64,000 bases of DNA, from positions 62,001 to 126,000 of the forward strand of contig NZ_MAXC01000023.1 in assembly GCF_001693485.1 (NCBI RefSeq), read 5' to 3'. How positions within the stretch are numbered: position 1 is the first letter of the stretch; every line of letters begins with the position of its first letter. Below, piece after piece: positions 42,797 through 51,639 of this stretch. Under the pieces are notes generated by a model. That model ran no database searches and was not told the origin of the DNA. It saw only the letters and a program-made list of their open reading frames with translations. The position numbers and the translations under genes are program-made. The stretch comes from Bradyrhizobium sp. LMTR 3 (GTDB lineage Bacteria > Pseudomonadota > Alphaproteobacteria > Rhizobiales > Xanthobacteraceae).

Positions 42797-44680
42797 TTAC
42801 GCTGTCGCTCGCGAATTTTTCCGCCGCGCCTCGCGACGAAGATAGGCCGCCAAAATGCCCAGCGCCGCCGGCGTCAACCCATCGAGCCGACCCGCCTGCC
42901 CCACCGTTCGCGGCCGTGCCGCCTCGAGCTTGGCCCGCGCCTCGTTCGAGAGTCCCGGCACATCGGCGTAGACGATATCGGTCAGGGCCAGACCTTCGTC
43001 CCGCCGGAAGGCGTCGACGTCAGCCGTCTGGCGCTTGAGGTAGACGTTATACTTGGCGTCGATCTCAAGGTGGACGGCGATGGCCGGATCGATGCTCGAC
43101 AACTCTGGCCAGATGCCGCGCAACGCCGACCACTCGATTTCCGGATAGGCCAGCAACTCAAAAGCCGAACGGCGATGACCATCCCGATTGAGCGCTAGGC
43201 CATGCTTGGCCGCTTCGTTGGGAGTTATCGTCAGCGACTTGGCAAGCGCCTTTGCCGAAGCCAGCGCAGCCATCTTCTCCTGATGCCGCTGCGTGCGCGC
43301 CGAACCGACGCAGCCCAGGGCGATCCCCTTATCGGTCAGCCGCTGATCCGCGTTGTCAGCCCGCAGGGTCAAACGGTATTCGGCCCGCGAAGTGAACATG
43401 CGGTACGGCTCGGCGATGCCGCGGGTCACGAGGTCATCGATCATCACGCCGAGATAGCCATCGGCCCGATCGAACACGACCGGATCGGCGCCGCTCGCCG
43501 CCAAGGCCGCGTTGAGGCCGGCCACGATCCCTTGCGCCGCCGCCTCTTCATATCCTGTCGTCCCGTTGATCTGTCCGGCGAGGAAGAGACCCGGCACCCG
43601 CCTGGTCTGCAGCGTCGGCTCGAGTTCGCGGGGATCGACATGGTCGTATTCGATGGCATAGCCCGGCCGGACCATCCTGACGCGCTCAAGCCCTGGAATG
43701 CTGGCGAGGATGGCGAGCTGAACCTCCTCCGGCAGCGAGGTGGAGATGCCGTTGGGATAGACCGTGGCGTCGTCGAGACCCTCCGGCTCCAGGAAGATCT
43801 GATGGCCTTCGCGGTCGCCGAACTTAACGATCTTGTCCTCGATCGAGGGGCAGTAGCGTGGACCGCTGCTTTTGATCTGACCGGAATACATCGGCGAGCG
43901 ATGCACATTGGCCCGGATCACGTCGTGGGTCGCAGGCGTTGTCCGGGTGATCCCGCATTGAATCTGCGGCGTCGTGATCCGGTCGGTCATGACCGAGAAC
44001 GGCTCCGGCGGATCGTCGCCGGGCTGCATTTCGACCGCGGACCAGTCGATGGTGGTGCCATCGAGTCGCGGCGGCGTGCCGGTCTTCAGACGTCCGAGCG
44101 TAAATCCGGCGCGCTCGAACGAGGCCGAAAGCCCCATCGCCGGCGCCTCCCCGACCCGGCCAGCCGGCCAGTTCTTTTCACCGAGATGGATCAGACCCCG
44201 GAGAAACGTTCCGGTGGTGATGACGACGGCACCGGCACTCAACCGCCGCCCATCGCCCAGACGAATGCCGATAACGCGACCGTTCGAAACGATCAGTTCG
44301 TCGGCCTCGCCTTCGACCACGCTGAGATTGGCGGTCTCCAGGATCGCAGTCTGCATGGCGGCGGCATAAAGCTTTCGGTCTGCCTGGGCGCGGGGACCGC
44401 GAACCGCTGGACCCTTCCGGCGGTTCAGCATCCGAAACTGAATGCCTCCGGCGTCGGCGACCCGGCCCATCAGGCCATCCAGCGCATCGACTTCGCGAAC
44501 CAGATGACCCTTGCCGAGACCGCCAATGGCGGGATTGCAGGACATCGCTCCGACCGTCGCAAACCGGTGCGTCACCAGCGCCGTCTTCGCCCCCATCCGG
44601 GCAGCCGCACTCGCGGCCTCGCAGCCGGCGTGGCCGCCGCCGATAACAATGACGTCGAAGGAGTCTGCCTGGGAAATCAT
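42797..44680 (-). CDS. mnmG: tRNA uridine-5-carboxymethylaminomethyl synthase MnmG
   Basis: The flavoprotein partner of MnmE that modifies wobble uridine 34 of certain tRNAs, 627 residues. FAD fingerprint VIVIGGGHAGCEAASAAARM (about 10-29). Then CNPAIGGLGKGHLVREVDAL with the catalytic-region Cys, GRVGEAPAMGLSASFERAGF, and the PGLFLAGQINGTTGYEEAAA signature. The C-terminal domain binds MnmE and tRNA. Length is standard. It forms the conserved mnmE-mnmG-rsmG-parA-parB order of many bacteria. Confidence 0.97.
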   Translation of the reverse strand: MISQADSFDVIVIGGGHAGCEAASAAARMGAKTALVTHRFATVGAMSCNPAIGGLGKGHLVREVDALDGLMGRVADAGGIQFRMLNRRKGPAVRGPRAQADRKLYAAAMQTAILETANLSVVEGEADELIVSNGRVIGIRLGDGRRLSAGAVVITTGTFLRGLIHLGEKNWPAGRVGEAPAMGLSASFERAGFTLGRLKTGTPPRLDGTTIDWSAVEMQPGDDPPEPFSVMTDRITTPQIQCGITRTTPATHDVIRANVHRSPMYSGQIKSSGPRYCPSIEDKIVKFGDREGHQIFLEPEGLDDATVYPNGISTSLPEEVQLAILASIPGLERVRMVRPGYAIEYDHVDPRELEPTLQTRRVPGLFLAGQINGTTGYEEAAAQGIVAGLNAALAASGADPVVFDRADGYLGVMIDDLVTRGIAEPYRMFTSRAEYRLTLRADNADQRLTDKGIALGCVGSARTQRHQEKMAALASAKALAKSLTITPNEAAKHGLALNRDGHRRSAFELLAYPEIEWSALRGIWPELSSIDPAIAVHLEIDAKYNVYLKRQTADVDAFRRDEGLALTDIVYADVPGLSNEARAKLEAARPRTVGQAGRLDGLTPAALGILAAYLRREARRKNSRATA

Positions 44681-44735
44681 GGCGGCGTTCTATCCCCAAG
44701 TCGCAAAACCGGGAAGCAGAAGTTTGCTAAGCATT

Positions 44736-44751
44736 TGTTTCACGTGAAACG
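44736..44751. promoter_or_regulatory. parS: parS site 2
   Basis: TGTTTCACGTGAAACG, one end-base off the 16-bp consensus with a perfect central palindrome. It lies in the mnmG-mnmE gap. Confidence 0.93.
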
Positions 44752-44770
44752 CCGGGTTCCGAACTCGACC

Positions 44771-44786
44771 TGTTTCACGTGAAACA
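44771..44786. promoter_or_regulatory. parS: parS site 3 (perfect consensus)
   Basis: TGTTTCACGTGAAACA, an exact match to the parS consensus, 35 bp from site 2 and just beyond the mnmE stop codon. It is about 3.8 kb from the parB gene. Confidence 0.95.
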
Positions 44787-44800
44787 TGGGTAAGGAAACG

Positions 44801-46138
44801 TTACTTACCTACACAGAATTCCCGGAAGATCACGTCGAGGATGTCCTCAACATCGACCCGCCCAAGTAATCGTCCGAGCGAATAGGCCGCGGCCCGCAAC
44901 TCCTCCGCGGCCAGCTCTTCGCCCTCTTCGATGACTAAGACGCAGCGACGCAACGCCTCCACCGTCTCCTGCAACAGCTTCCGCTGCCGGGTCCGGCCGA
45001 TCAGGCCACCCTCGCCGCTCCCCAAATAGATCTGCGCAAACCCGACCACCGCCGCGATCAGCTCCGGCAGGCCATCGCCGCGGCTGGCCGAGATCCGGAA
45101 AACCCGGTCACCGGACGACTCGGCCACTGGCCGATCCTCCCCATCGAGATCGATCTTGTTGCGTATCAGCCAGACCGGTGCGGTGGTCTCGCCCTCCCCT
45201 TCACTCTCGGCGTCCGGCGAGTCCGCCAGCCACAGCACGAGGTCCGCATCGGCCGCCCGGGCACGGGCGCGGCGAACGCCCTCCTGCTCCACCGGATCAT
45301 CGGTCGCGCGAATGCCCGCGGTGTCGATCACCGTCACCGGATAGCCATCGAGGTCGAGCTGCACCTCGATGACGTCGCGCGTCGTGCCGGCATGCGGCGA
45401 CACGATCGCGACCTCGCGGCGCGCAAGCTGATTCATCAGCGTCGACTTGCCAACGTTCGGCGGTCCGGCAATCGCGACGACCAGGCCATCACGAAGGCGT
45501 TCGCTGCGCCCCTGCCCCGCAAGGGCTTCCTCGATCTCCGTCAGCAGCGCTTTGACCTTCGCCAGCGCCGGCGCGATCAATTCCGCCGGCACGTCACCCT
45601 CGTCAAAGAAATCGATCCCGGCTTCGATCAAGGCTGATGCCTCGATGATCCGCGCGCGCCAGTCGCGCGCCTTGTCGCCGAGCAATCCCTTCAACTGGCG
45701 CAGCGCCTGGCGACGCTGCCTGTCGGTGTCGGCGTGAATAAGATCGTCGAGACCTTCGGCTTCGGTGAGATCGAGCTTGCCGTTCTCGAACGCGCGCCGG
45801 GTGAATTCACCGGGCTCGGCCGGGCGAACATCGTCGAATCCGGACAGCGTCGCGAACAACGCCGCCAGCACCGCGCGTCCGCCATGGACATGAAATTCAG
45901 CGACGTCTTCCCCCGTCGCACTGGCCGGACCCGGAAACCACAGCACCACGGCATCGTCGATCGGCCGCTGGCCGAGATCTCGAAGCAGGACGTGGGTGGC
46001 TTTACGCGGCGACGGCAATTTGCCGGCCAGCGCCGTCACCACCTTCTCGGCCTGTGGGCCCGAGACGCGCACCATCGCAATCGCGCTTGGCGGTTGGCCC
46101 GACGATAAAGCAAAGATGGTCTGGTCCCGTGGATGCAT
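44801..46138 (-). CDS. mnmE: tRNA modification GTPase MnmE
   Basis: A homodimeric GTPase of 445 residues that works with MnmG on wobble U34. The N-terminal tetrahydrofolate domain (DQTIFALSSGQPPSAIAMVR) is followed by a helical domain with an embedded G domain. P-loop GPPNVGKSTLMN, switch II VIDTAGIR and NKIDLD-type specificity motif are present. The C-terminus ends FCVGK, matching the family's essential C(I/V/L)GK with catalytic Cys. Gene order mnmE-mnmG is standard. Confidence 0.97.
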   Translation of the reverse strand: MHPRDQTIFALSSGQPPSAIAMVRVSGPQAEKVVTALAGKLPSPRKATHVLLRDLGQRPIDDAVVLWFPGPASATGEDVAEFHVHGGRAVLAALFATLSGFDDVRPAEPGEFTRRAFENGKLDLTEAEGLDDLIHADTDRQRRQALRQLKGLLGDKARDWRARIIEASALIEAGIDFFDEGDVPAELIAPALAKVKALLTEIEEALAGQGRSERLRDGLVVAIAGPPNVGKSTLMNQLARREVAIVSPHAGTTRDVIEVQLDLDGYPVTVIDTAGIRATDDPVEQEGVRRARARAADADLVLWLADSPDAESEGEGETTAPVWLIRNKIDLDGEDRPVAESSGDRVFRISASRGDGLPELIAAVVGFAQIYLGSGEGGLIGRTRQRKLLQETVEALRRCVLVIEEGEELAAEELRAAAYSLGRLLGRVDVEDILDVIFREFCVGK

Positions 46139-46329
46139 GGCCTATTTGTCCGGGAGGTCCGGAAAAGGCAACGCGATTCCGCGGTGGGCGGCAAGGCGAG
46201 GTACTTTGCATGGGGTTGTTTTCGCGATTTTGTGTCCGGGCGTCCCGGAGGAAAACAAACCGGATAAAATTCAACGGCTTATATGGTTAACCAATCGATA
46301 ACGCCGGACTTCTGACCTTGGCGGCATGA

Positions 46330-46360
46330 AAAAGGGCGCCCCGCGATGCGAGGCGCCCTC
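46330..46360 (-). terminator. intrinsic terminator downstream of rho
   Basis: On the minus strand a GGGCGCC/GGCGCCC stem (46335-46341 with 46353-46359) is followed by TTTTT. It lies 24 bases after the rho stop codon, between rho and mnmE. Confidence 0.75.
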
Positions 46361-46383
46361 CCCTGACCTGGCCTCGTCGTGGC

Positions 46384-47649
46384 TCAGGTATTCATGGAGT
46401 CGAAGAACTCGGAATTGTTCTTGGTGTTGCGGAGCTTGTCGAGCAGGAAGTCGATCGCGTCCATGGTGCCCATCGGATTGAGGATCCGGCGCAGCACGTA
46501 CATCTTCTTCAGGAGCTGCGGATCGGTGATCAGCTCTTCCTTGCGCGTGCCGGAGCGCGAGATGTCGATCGCCGGGAAGGTCCGCTTGTCCGACACCTTG
46601 CGGTCGAGGATCAGTTCGGAGTTACCGGTGCCCTTGAATTCTTCGAAGATGACTTCGTCCATGCGGCTGCCGGTATCGACCAGCGCGGTGGCGATGATCG
46701 TGAGCGAACCGCCCTCCTCGATGTTGCGCGCGGCGCCGAAGAATCGCTTCGGCCGCTGCAGCGCGTTGGCGTCGACGCCGCCGGTCAGCACCTTGCCCGA
46801 TGACGGCACCACGGTGTTGTAGGCGCGGCCGAGACGCGTGATCGAGTCGAGCAGGATCACGACGTCCCGGCCGTGCTCGACCAGGCGCTTGGCCTTCTCT
46901 ATCACCATTTCGGCGACCTGAACGTGGCGCACCGCCGGTTCGTCGAACGTCGACGACACCACCTCGCCCTTCACCGAGCGCTGCATGTCCGTGACTTCTT
47001 CCGGACGCTCGTCGATCAGAAGCACGATCAGATAGCACTCCGGATGATTGGCCGTGATGGAGTGCGCGATGTTCTGCATCAGCACGGTTTTGCCGGTGCG
47101 CGGCGGCGCCACGATCAGCGCGCGCTGGCCCTTGCCGATCGGGGCGACGATATCGATCACCCTTGCGGAAAGGTCTTTTCGCGTCGGGTCTTCGAGTTCG
47201 AGACGGAAGCGCTGATCCGGAAATAGCGGCGTCAAATTGTCGAAATTGACCTTGTGCTTGGACTTTTCCGGATCTTCGAAATTGAGCGTGTTGACTTTCA
47301 GCAGCGCGAAATAACGTTCGCCTTCTTTCGGGCTGCGGATGTGGCCTTCGATGGTGTCGCCGGTGCGGAGTCCGAAGCGGCGGATCTGCGATGGCGAGAC
47401 GTAGATATCGTCGGGGCCGGGCAGGTAGTTGGCGTCGGGCGAGCGCAGAAAGCCGAAGCCGTCGGAGAGAACCTCGACGACGCCTTCGCCGATAATGTCG
47501 ATTTCCTGGATCGCGAGCTGCTTGAGAATGGCGAACATCAGCTCCTGCTTGCGCATGGTGCTGGCGTTCTCGACCCCGCTCTCTTCGGCGAACGTAACGA
47601 GCTCGGCCGGCGTTTTCGATTTGAGGTCTTGGAGTTTCATTTCCCGCAT
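46384..47649 (-). CDS. rho: transcription termination factor Rho
   Basis: A hexameric RNA-dependent ATPase, 421 residues. The N-terminal helical and cold-shock domains include LSDGFGFLRSPDANYLPGPD and IYVSPSQIRRFGLRTGD (RNA primary site). The motor domain has Walker A APPRTGKTVLMQNIA, Walker B VVILLDSITRLGRAYN, and the Q/R-loop region SGKVLTGGVDANALQRPKRF. The full set of motifs and usual length indicate an active protein. It lies downstream of hemJ on the same strand. Confidence 0.97.
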   Translation of the reverse strand: MREMKLQDLKSKTPAELVTFAEESGVENASTMRKQELMFAILKQLAIQEIDIIGEGVVEVLSDGFGFLRSPDANYLPGPDDIYVSPSQIRRFGLRTGDTIEGHIRSPKEGERYFALLKVNTLNFEDPEKSKHKVNFDNLTPLFPDQRFRLELEDPTRKDLSARVIDIVAPIGKGQRALIVAPPRTGKTVLMQNIAHSITANHPECYLIVLLIDERPEEVTDMQRSVKGEVVSSTFDEPAVRHVQVAEMVIEKAKRLVEHGRDVVILLDSITRLGRAYNTVVPSSGKVLTGGVDANALQRPKRFFGAARNIEEGGSLTIIATALVDTGSRMDEVIFEEFKGTGNSELILDRKVSDKRTFPAIDISRSGTRKEELITDPQLLKKMYVLRRILNPMGTMDAIDFLLDKLRNTKNNSEFFDSMNT

Positions 47650-47906
47650 TGGGGTGGTCCTGTGGAGTGTCTTTTAAGAAGGGTGCGAAGCTGGCTTTGG
47701 GGAAAGCCGGACACGAAAAATGGAAGGTCCGCAGGTCTAAGCAAGGAAAGCGCCGGTGAGGCTTCAAACCTGATGCGGCGGCCGGTCCAATGAAGGAGCC
47801 GGAACGCAGCCACATCCGCCTGCGTGGGGTGGGATTTCGATAATATAGAAAATCGGCCGCCGCTTCGCAAGCAGGCGAGAAACCGACCGACCCACGAAAA
47901 GGCGCC

Positions 47907-48353
47907 CTAGAACGGCTTCACGATCACCAGGATGACAATGAAGATCATCAGGATTGTCGGTACCTCATTGATAATGCGATAGAATTTCTTGTTTCTGGTG
48001 TTCCGGTCAGCGGCGAAATCCTTAACCCAGCGGGAAAAAAAGCCATGGACACCCGACAGGATGAGCACCAGCGTCAGTTTGGCGTGAAACCAGCCGGACA
48101 TGTACCAATGTCCGCTCCAGGCCATATAGAGTCCGGCCAGCCAAGTGATGATCATCGCGGGGTTGATGATCACCTTCAGCAGCCGCCACTCCATCACTTT
48201 GAAGGTTTCGGACTGCTTCGATCCAACCTCGGCTTCGCAATGGTAGACGAACAGCCGCGGCAGATAGAGCATGCCGGCCATCCACGAGATGACGGCAATC
48301 ACATGCAGCGCCTTGATCCACGGGTAGGCCGTGATCGTGATCCACTCGTACAT
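47907..48353 (-). CDS. hemJ: protoporphyrinogen oxidase HemJ
   Basis: An inner-membrane enzyme (UPF0093) of 148 residues, oxidising protoporphyrinogen IX to protoporphyrin IX in heme synthesis. About four spans. Conserved features include the first-span His in IKALHVIAVISWMAGMLYLP, the VMEWRLLKVIINPAMI stretch, WFHAKLTLVLILSGVHGFF, and the Asn/Glu in FYRIINEVPTIL. Length is typical. It is the last leftward gene before the putative replication origin. Confidence 0.93.
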   Translation of the reverse strand: MYEWITITAYPWIKALHVIAVISWMAGMLYLPRLFVYHCEAEVGSKQSETFKVMEWRLLKVIINPAMIITWLAGLYMAWSGHWYMSGWFHAKLTLVLILSGVHGFFSRWVKDFAADRNTRNKKFYRIINEVPTILMIFIVILVIVKPF

Positions 48354-48798
48354 TGCAGCCGCCCTGATCTCCGGAACGTTCCGATCTTCTCAAGCGTTGC
48401 GAAGAAGCTCCGCCAGCGTGGGACGCAAGACATATCCGCAAAGCACCGCTTCTCTAAACTAATAATTTTAGAATCTTAGGTTTGAGTCTTAGTGACGGTG
48501 ATTTGGACTCATACAAAATCGTCCAGCCTCTTTGCGGGGCTTGTTCACATCCATCACCAATTCGGGCCAGACACCGGATCGTCCTGATAACACCACGTGC
48601 ATCAATCGCTTGCGATGTTTTGTGGTCAGCTTATGAAGAGACAAATCCACAGCTTCTCACTATCATTGCCGCGAGGCGTTGGACTTGTCCTCGCGTGAGG
48701 CCCTGTGAAGAAACCAAGGGTTTTCCCGAAGGCGACGATCCAGGGCCGGACATCTCGGTTATGCTCCACAGGATTCACAGGAATACACAGGGGTTCTG
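48354..48798. other. oriC: putative chromosomal replication origin (oriC)
   Basis: A 445-bp gap between leftward hemJ and rightward ppsR with no gene. It holds an AT-rich patch (48455-48479, 4 of 25 bases G or C). Three GANTC sites within 40 bp lie at 48471-48475, 48484-48488 and 48506-48510, with a fourth at 48772-48776. DnaA-box-like nonamers are TTGTTCACA (48541), AAATCCACA (48643) and TGCTCCACA (48762), each 7 of 9 to TTATCCACA. Three CACAGG units at 9-10 bp spacing run from 48767 to 48791. In Caulobacter and other alphaproteobacteria the origin lies beside the RP001/ppsR homologue. No perfect DnaA box is present. Confidence 0.65.
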
Positions 48799-49638
48799 GT
48801 GCCCACGACCGGCAACTATTTTCATCTTCATCTGGTTTCGGACTCGACCGGCGAGACGCTGATCACGGTGGCGCGCGCGGTCGCCGCGCAATACGCCAAC
48901 GTGACGGCGGTCGAACATGTCTATCCGCTGGTGCGTAGCCAGAAGCAGCTCGACCGCGTGCTTGACGAGATCGAGGAAGCACCGGGCATCGTGCTCTTCA
49001 CGTTGCTGGAAAAGGATCTGGTCGCCCGGCTGGAAGCCAAGTGCAGGAACATCAACATACCGAGCCTCTCCATCATTGGTCCGGTGATGCAGTTGTTCGA
49101 GGCCTATCTGGGCGCGGCGACGACGGGCAGGGTAGGCGCCCAGCACGTTCTGAACGCGGAATATTTCAAGCGCATCGACGCCCTGAACTATACCATGATG
49201 CATGATGACGGGCAGCACGTCGAAGGCCTGGAAGAGGCGGATGTCGTTCTCGTCGGCGTATCCCGCACCTCGAAGACGCCGACTTCGATCTATCTCGCCA
49301 ACCGCGGCGTCCGCACCGCGAACGTGCCGCTGGTCCCGGGCATTCCGCTGCCGCACCAACTGGAGACACTGAAAAAGCCACTGGTCGTCAGCCTTCATGC
49401 GACGCCGGAGCGGTTGATCCAGGTCCGGCAAAATCGCCTGCTGAGCATGGGCGCCGACACCCCCAATGATGATTACATCGATCGTCAGGCAGTGGCCGAT
49501 GAAGTAGCCTATGCCCGTAAACTGAGCGCCAGGTTCAGTTGGGCGCAGCTCGACGTGACACGGCGTTCGATCGAGGAAACCGCGGCGGCGGTGCTAAAAT
49601 TGTTCACCGATCGCCAGCGGCAGCGGCTTCCTGAATGA
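48799..49638 (+). CDS. ppsR: pyruvate,phosphate dikinase regulatory protein (DUF299/RP001 family)
   Basis: A bifunctional kinase/pyrophosphorylase of 279 residues that phosphorylates and activates PEP synthase or PPDK by family analogy. Landmarks: FHLHLVSDSTGETL near the N-terminus, EEADVVLVGVSRTSKTPTSI with the P-loop-like GVSRTSKT, and YLANRGVRTANVPLVPGIPL. GTG start; the CACAGGGG sequence just before it supplies the ribosome site. It is the first rightward gene from the putative origin, exactly the position of the RP001 homologue next to the alphaproteobacterial oriC. Confidence 0.92.
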   Translation: MPTTGNYFHLHLVSDSTGETLITVARAVAAQYANVTAVEHVYPLVRSQKQLDRVLDEIEEAPGIVLFTLLEKDLVARLEAKCRNINIPSLSIIGPVMQLFEAYLGAATTGRVGAQHVLNAEYFKRIDALNYTMMHDDGQHVEGLEEADVVLVGVSRTSKTPTSIYLANRGVRTANVPLVPGIPLPHQLETLKKPLVVSLHATPERLIQVRQNRLLSMGADTPNDDYIDRQAVADEVAYARKLSARFSWAQLDVTRRSIEETAAAVLKLFTDRQRQRLPE

Positions 49639-49648
49639 CGCAGCCAAG

Positions 49649-50257
49649 ATGACCATTTGGCGTGGCCAACATCCGCTGATTCTCGCTTCGCAGAGCCGCG
49701 CGCGGCAAATGCTGCTTGCCAATGCCGGCATTTCCTTCGACGCCGTTCCTGCCGATATCGACGAACGATCCGTGCAGAAGAACTCAGGCCTTTCCGCGCC
49801 CGGTGAAATCGCGGGCCTCCTGGCGCGCGAGAAGGCGTGTTTCGTATCGTCGAAAAATCCCGGTCGTTATGTCGTCGGCGCCGATCAGACGCTGGCTTTG
49901 GCAAGCCGGCTATTCAGCAAGCCGGCTGGGCGCGCGCAGGCCGCAGAGCAATTGCGGCTGCTTGCCGGCCAGACGCACGAGCTGCACTCCGCCGTTGCGG
50001 TTGCCCATGACGGCAAGCTAGTGTTTTCCGACGTCAGCATTGCCAGAATGACGATGCGTCGTATGGCCAATATCGAGATCGAGGGCTATCTGGACTGGGT
50101 CGGAGAGGCGGTAACCACCAGCGTCGGTGCCTATCAACTCGAAGGGCTAGGCGTGCATCTGTTCGAACGGATCGAGGGCGACCATTTTACGATCCTCGGC
50201 CTGCCGCTATTGCCGCTATTGGCATTCCTGCGCGGCGAGGGCTTGCTCAATGTCTAG
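49649..50257 (+). CDS. maf: Maf-family nucleotide pyrophosphatase
   Basis: A nucleoside-triphosphate pyrophosphatase of 202 residues that hydrolyses non-canonical or specific NTPs. The N-terminal LILASQSRARQMLLANAG and the PADIDERSVQ region mark the Maf family. A GADQTL motif follows near residue 75 (family: GAD[TQ]), then GEAVTTSVGAYQLEGLG and HFTILGLPL. The GADQ rather than GADTVV form suggests the YceF-like or related branch. It starts 10 bases after ppsR and ends 27 bases before coaE. No aroE lies between maf and coaE. Confidence 0.9.
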   Translation: MTIWRGQHPLILASQSRARQMLLANAGISFDAVPADIDERSVQKNSGLSAPGEIAGLLAREKACFVSSKNPGRYVVGADQTLALASRLFSKPAGRAQAAEQLRLLAGQTHELHSAVAVAHDGKLVFSDVSIARMTMRRMANIEIEGYLDWVGEAVTTSVGAYQLEGLGVHLFERIEGDHFTILGLPLLPLLAFLRGEGLLNV

Positions 50258-50284
50258 AATCATTACTCTGGCAATGGCGATCTG

Positions 50285-50884
50285 ATGCGGATCCTGGGAC
50301 TCACCGGCTCGATCGGGATGGGAAAATCCACCACCGCAAAACTGTTCACCGAGGCGGGCGTCCCGGTTTACGACGCCGACGCAGCCGTTCACAAAATCTA
50401 TCAAGGCGAGGCGGCGCCCGCGATCGAAGCAGCGTTTCCCGGCACGACGGTGGACGGCAAGGTCGATCGTGCCAAATTGTCCGCCAAGATGGTGCATGAC
50501 CCTGCAGCTATCAAGCAGCTCGAGCAGATCGTTCACCCAATGCTCGGCGCGTCCCGCCAGAAATTTCTCGATGAGGCCGAGCGGTCCGGCGCGTCGGTTG
50601 TCGTGATGGACATCCCGCTATTGTTCGAAACCGGCGGCGAGAAACGTGTCGATGCGGTGGTCGTGGTCACGACCGATCCGAAAACCCAGCGCGAGCGAAT
50701 TTTGGCACGCGGCACCATGACATCAGAGGCGCTCGACGCCATTCTGGCGCGGCAACTGCCCGATGCCGAAAAGCGCAAGCGCGCGGATTTCGTGGTGGAT
50801 ACCTCGCATGGGCTGGACCCGGTGCGCGCGCGGATCCGCGACATTCTGGCCGAGGTTGTTAAGATGCCGCAGCGGCGGACCTGA
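50285..50884 (+). CDS. coaE: dephospho-CoA kinase
   Basis: The last enzyme of CoA synthesis, adding the 3' phosphate of the ribose, 199 residues. P-loop LTGSIGMGKSTTAKLF (about 5-20), then the VPVYDADAAVHKIY segment and LEQIVHPMLG, and VVVMDIPLLFETGGEKRVD. A coaA gene encoding the first enzyme of the pathway lies in the same window at 62521. ATG start. It forms a tight run with maf and dnaQ. Confidence 0.95.
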   Translation: MRILGLTGSIGMGKSTTAKLFTEAGVPVYDADAAVHKIYQGEAAPAIEAAFPGTTVDGKVDRAKLSAKMVHDPAAIKQLEQIVHPMLGASRQKFLDEAERSGASVVVMDIPLLFETGGEKRVDAVVVVTTDPKTQRERILARGTMTSEALDAILARQLPDAEKRKRADFVVDTSHGLDPVRARIRDILAEVVKMPQRRT

Positions 50885-50912
50885 TTCGTCGAAACTTCGG
50901 TCTCTCACATCC

Positions 50913-51614
50913 ATGCGCGAAATCGTCCTCGATACCGAAACCACGGGCCTCGATCCGCTGCGCGGCGATCGGCTGGTCGAAATCGGCTGTATCGAGATCT
51001 TCAACCGCATGCCGACGGGGCAGACGTTTCACCGCTACATCAATCCCGAGCGCGACATGCCGGCGGAAGCCTTTGCCGTGCACGGCCTGTCGACCGAGTT
51101 CCTCGCCAGCAAGCCGCTGTTCACCGAAGTGGTCGAGGAGTTCCTGGAATTCATCGGCGACGCACCGCTCGTCATCCACAACGCCTCGTTCGACATCAGC
51201 TTCATCAATGCCGAGCTCGACCGCATCAGGCGGCAGCCGATTCTGCGCGAACGGCTGGTGGATACGCTGCTACTGGCGCGCCGCAAGCATCCCGGCGTGT
51301 CGAATCGGCTGGACGATCTCTGCTCGCGCTATGCGATCGACAATTCCCGCCGCACCAAGCACGGCGCGCTGCTCGACGCCGAGCTCTTGGCCGAGGTCTA
51401 TATCGATCTGATCGGCGCGCGGCAGTCGCAACTGATCCTGGCGTCGGAAACCCGCGTCACGGTTACCAGCGGGATTGGTGATACGCCACGCCGGCAGCGC
51501 GAAATACCGCTGGTGCCGCGAATCACCGAGGCCGATCGCGAGGCCCATCGCGCCTTCATCGCCACCTTGGGCGACAAGCCGATCTGGAACGATTTTCTTC
51601 CGGCAACAGCCTAG
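50913..51614 (+). CDS. dnaQ: DNA polymerase III epsilon (proofreading exonuclease)
   Basis: A 3'-5' DEDDh exonuclease of 233 residues. ExoI: LDTETTGLDPLRGDRLVEIG (Asp-Glu pair). ExoII: LVIHNASFDISFINAEL. ExoIII: HGALLDAELLAEVY (His and Asp). The C-terminal segment with VPRITEADREAHRAF provides the link to the alpha subunit. ATG at 50913; the longer upstream frame would overlap coaE and is not conserved-looking. It starts 28 bases after coaE. Confidence 0.95.
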   Translation: MREIVLDTETTGLDPLRGDRLVEIGCIEIFNRMPTGQTFHRYINPERDMPAEAFAVHGLSTEFLASKPLFTEVVEEFLEFIGDAPLVIHNASFDISFINAELDRIRRQPILRERLVDTLLLARRKHPGVSNRLDDLCSRYAIDNSRRTKHGALLDAELLAEVYIDLIGARQSQLILASETRVTVTSGIGDTPRRQREIPLVPRITEADREAHRAFIATLGDKPIWNDFLPATA

Positions 51615-51639
51615 CGGCAAACAAGCCGCCGCTCGCCTT

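Noticed and set aside
43202..44782. A 526-codon open frame on the plus strand opposite mnmG
   Set aside because: Fully antisense to mnmG, with Arg/His/Asp-rich nonsense-like composition and no motif.
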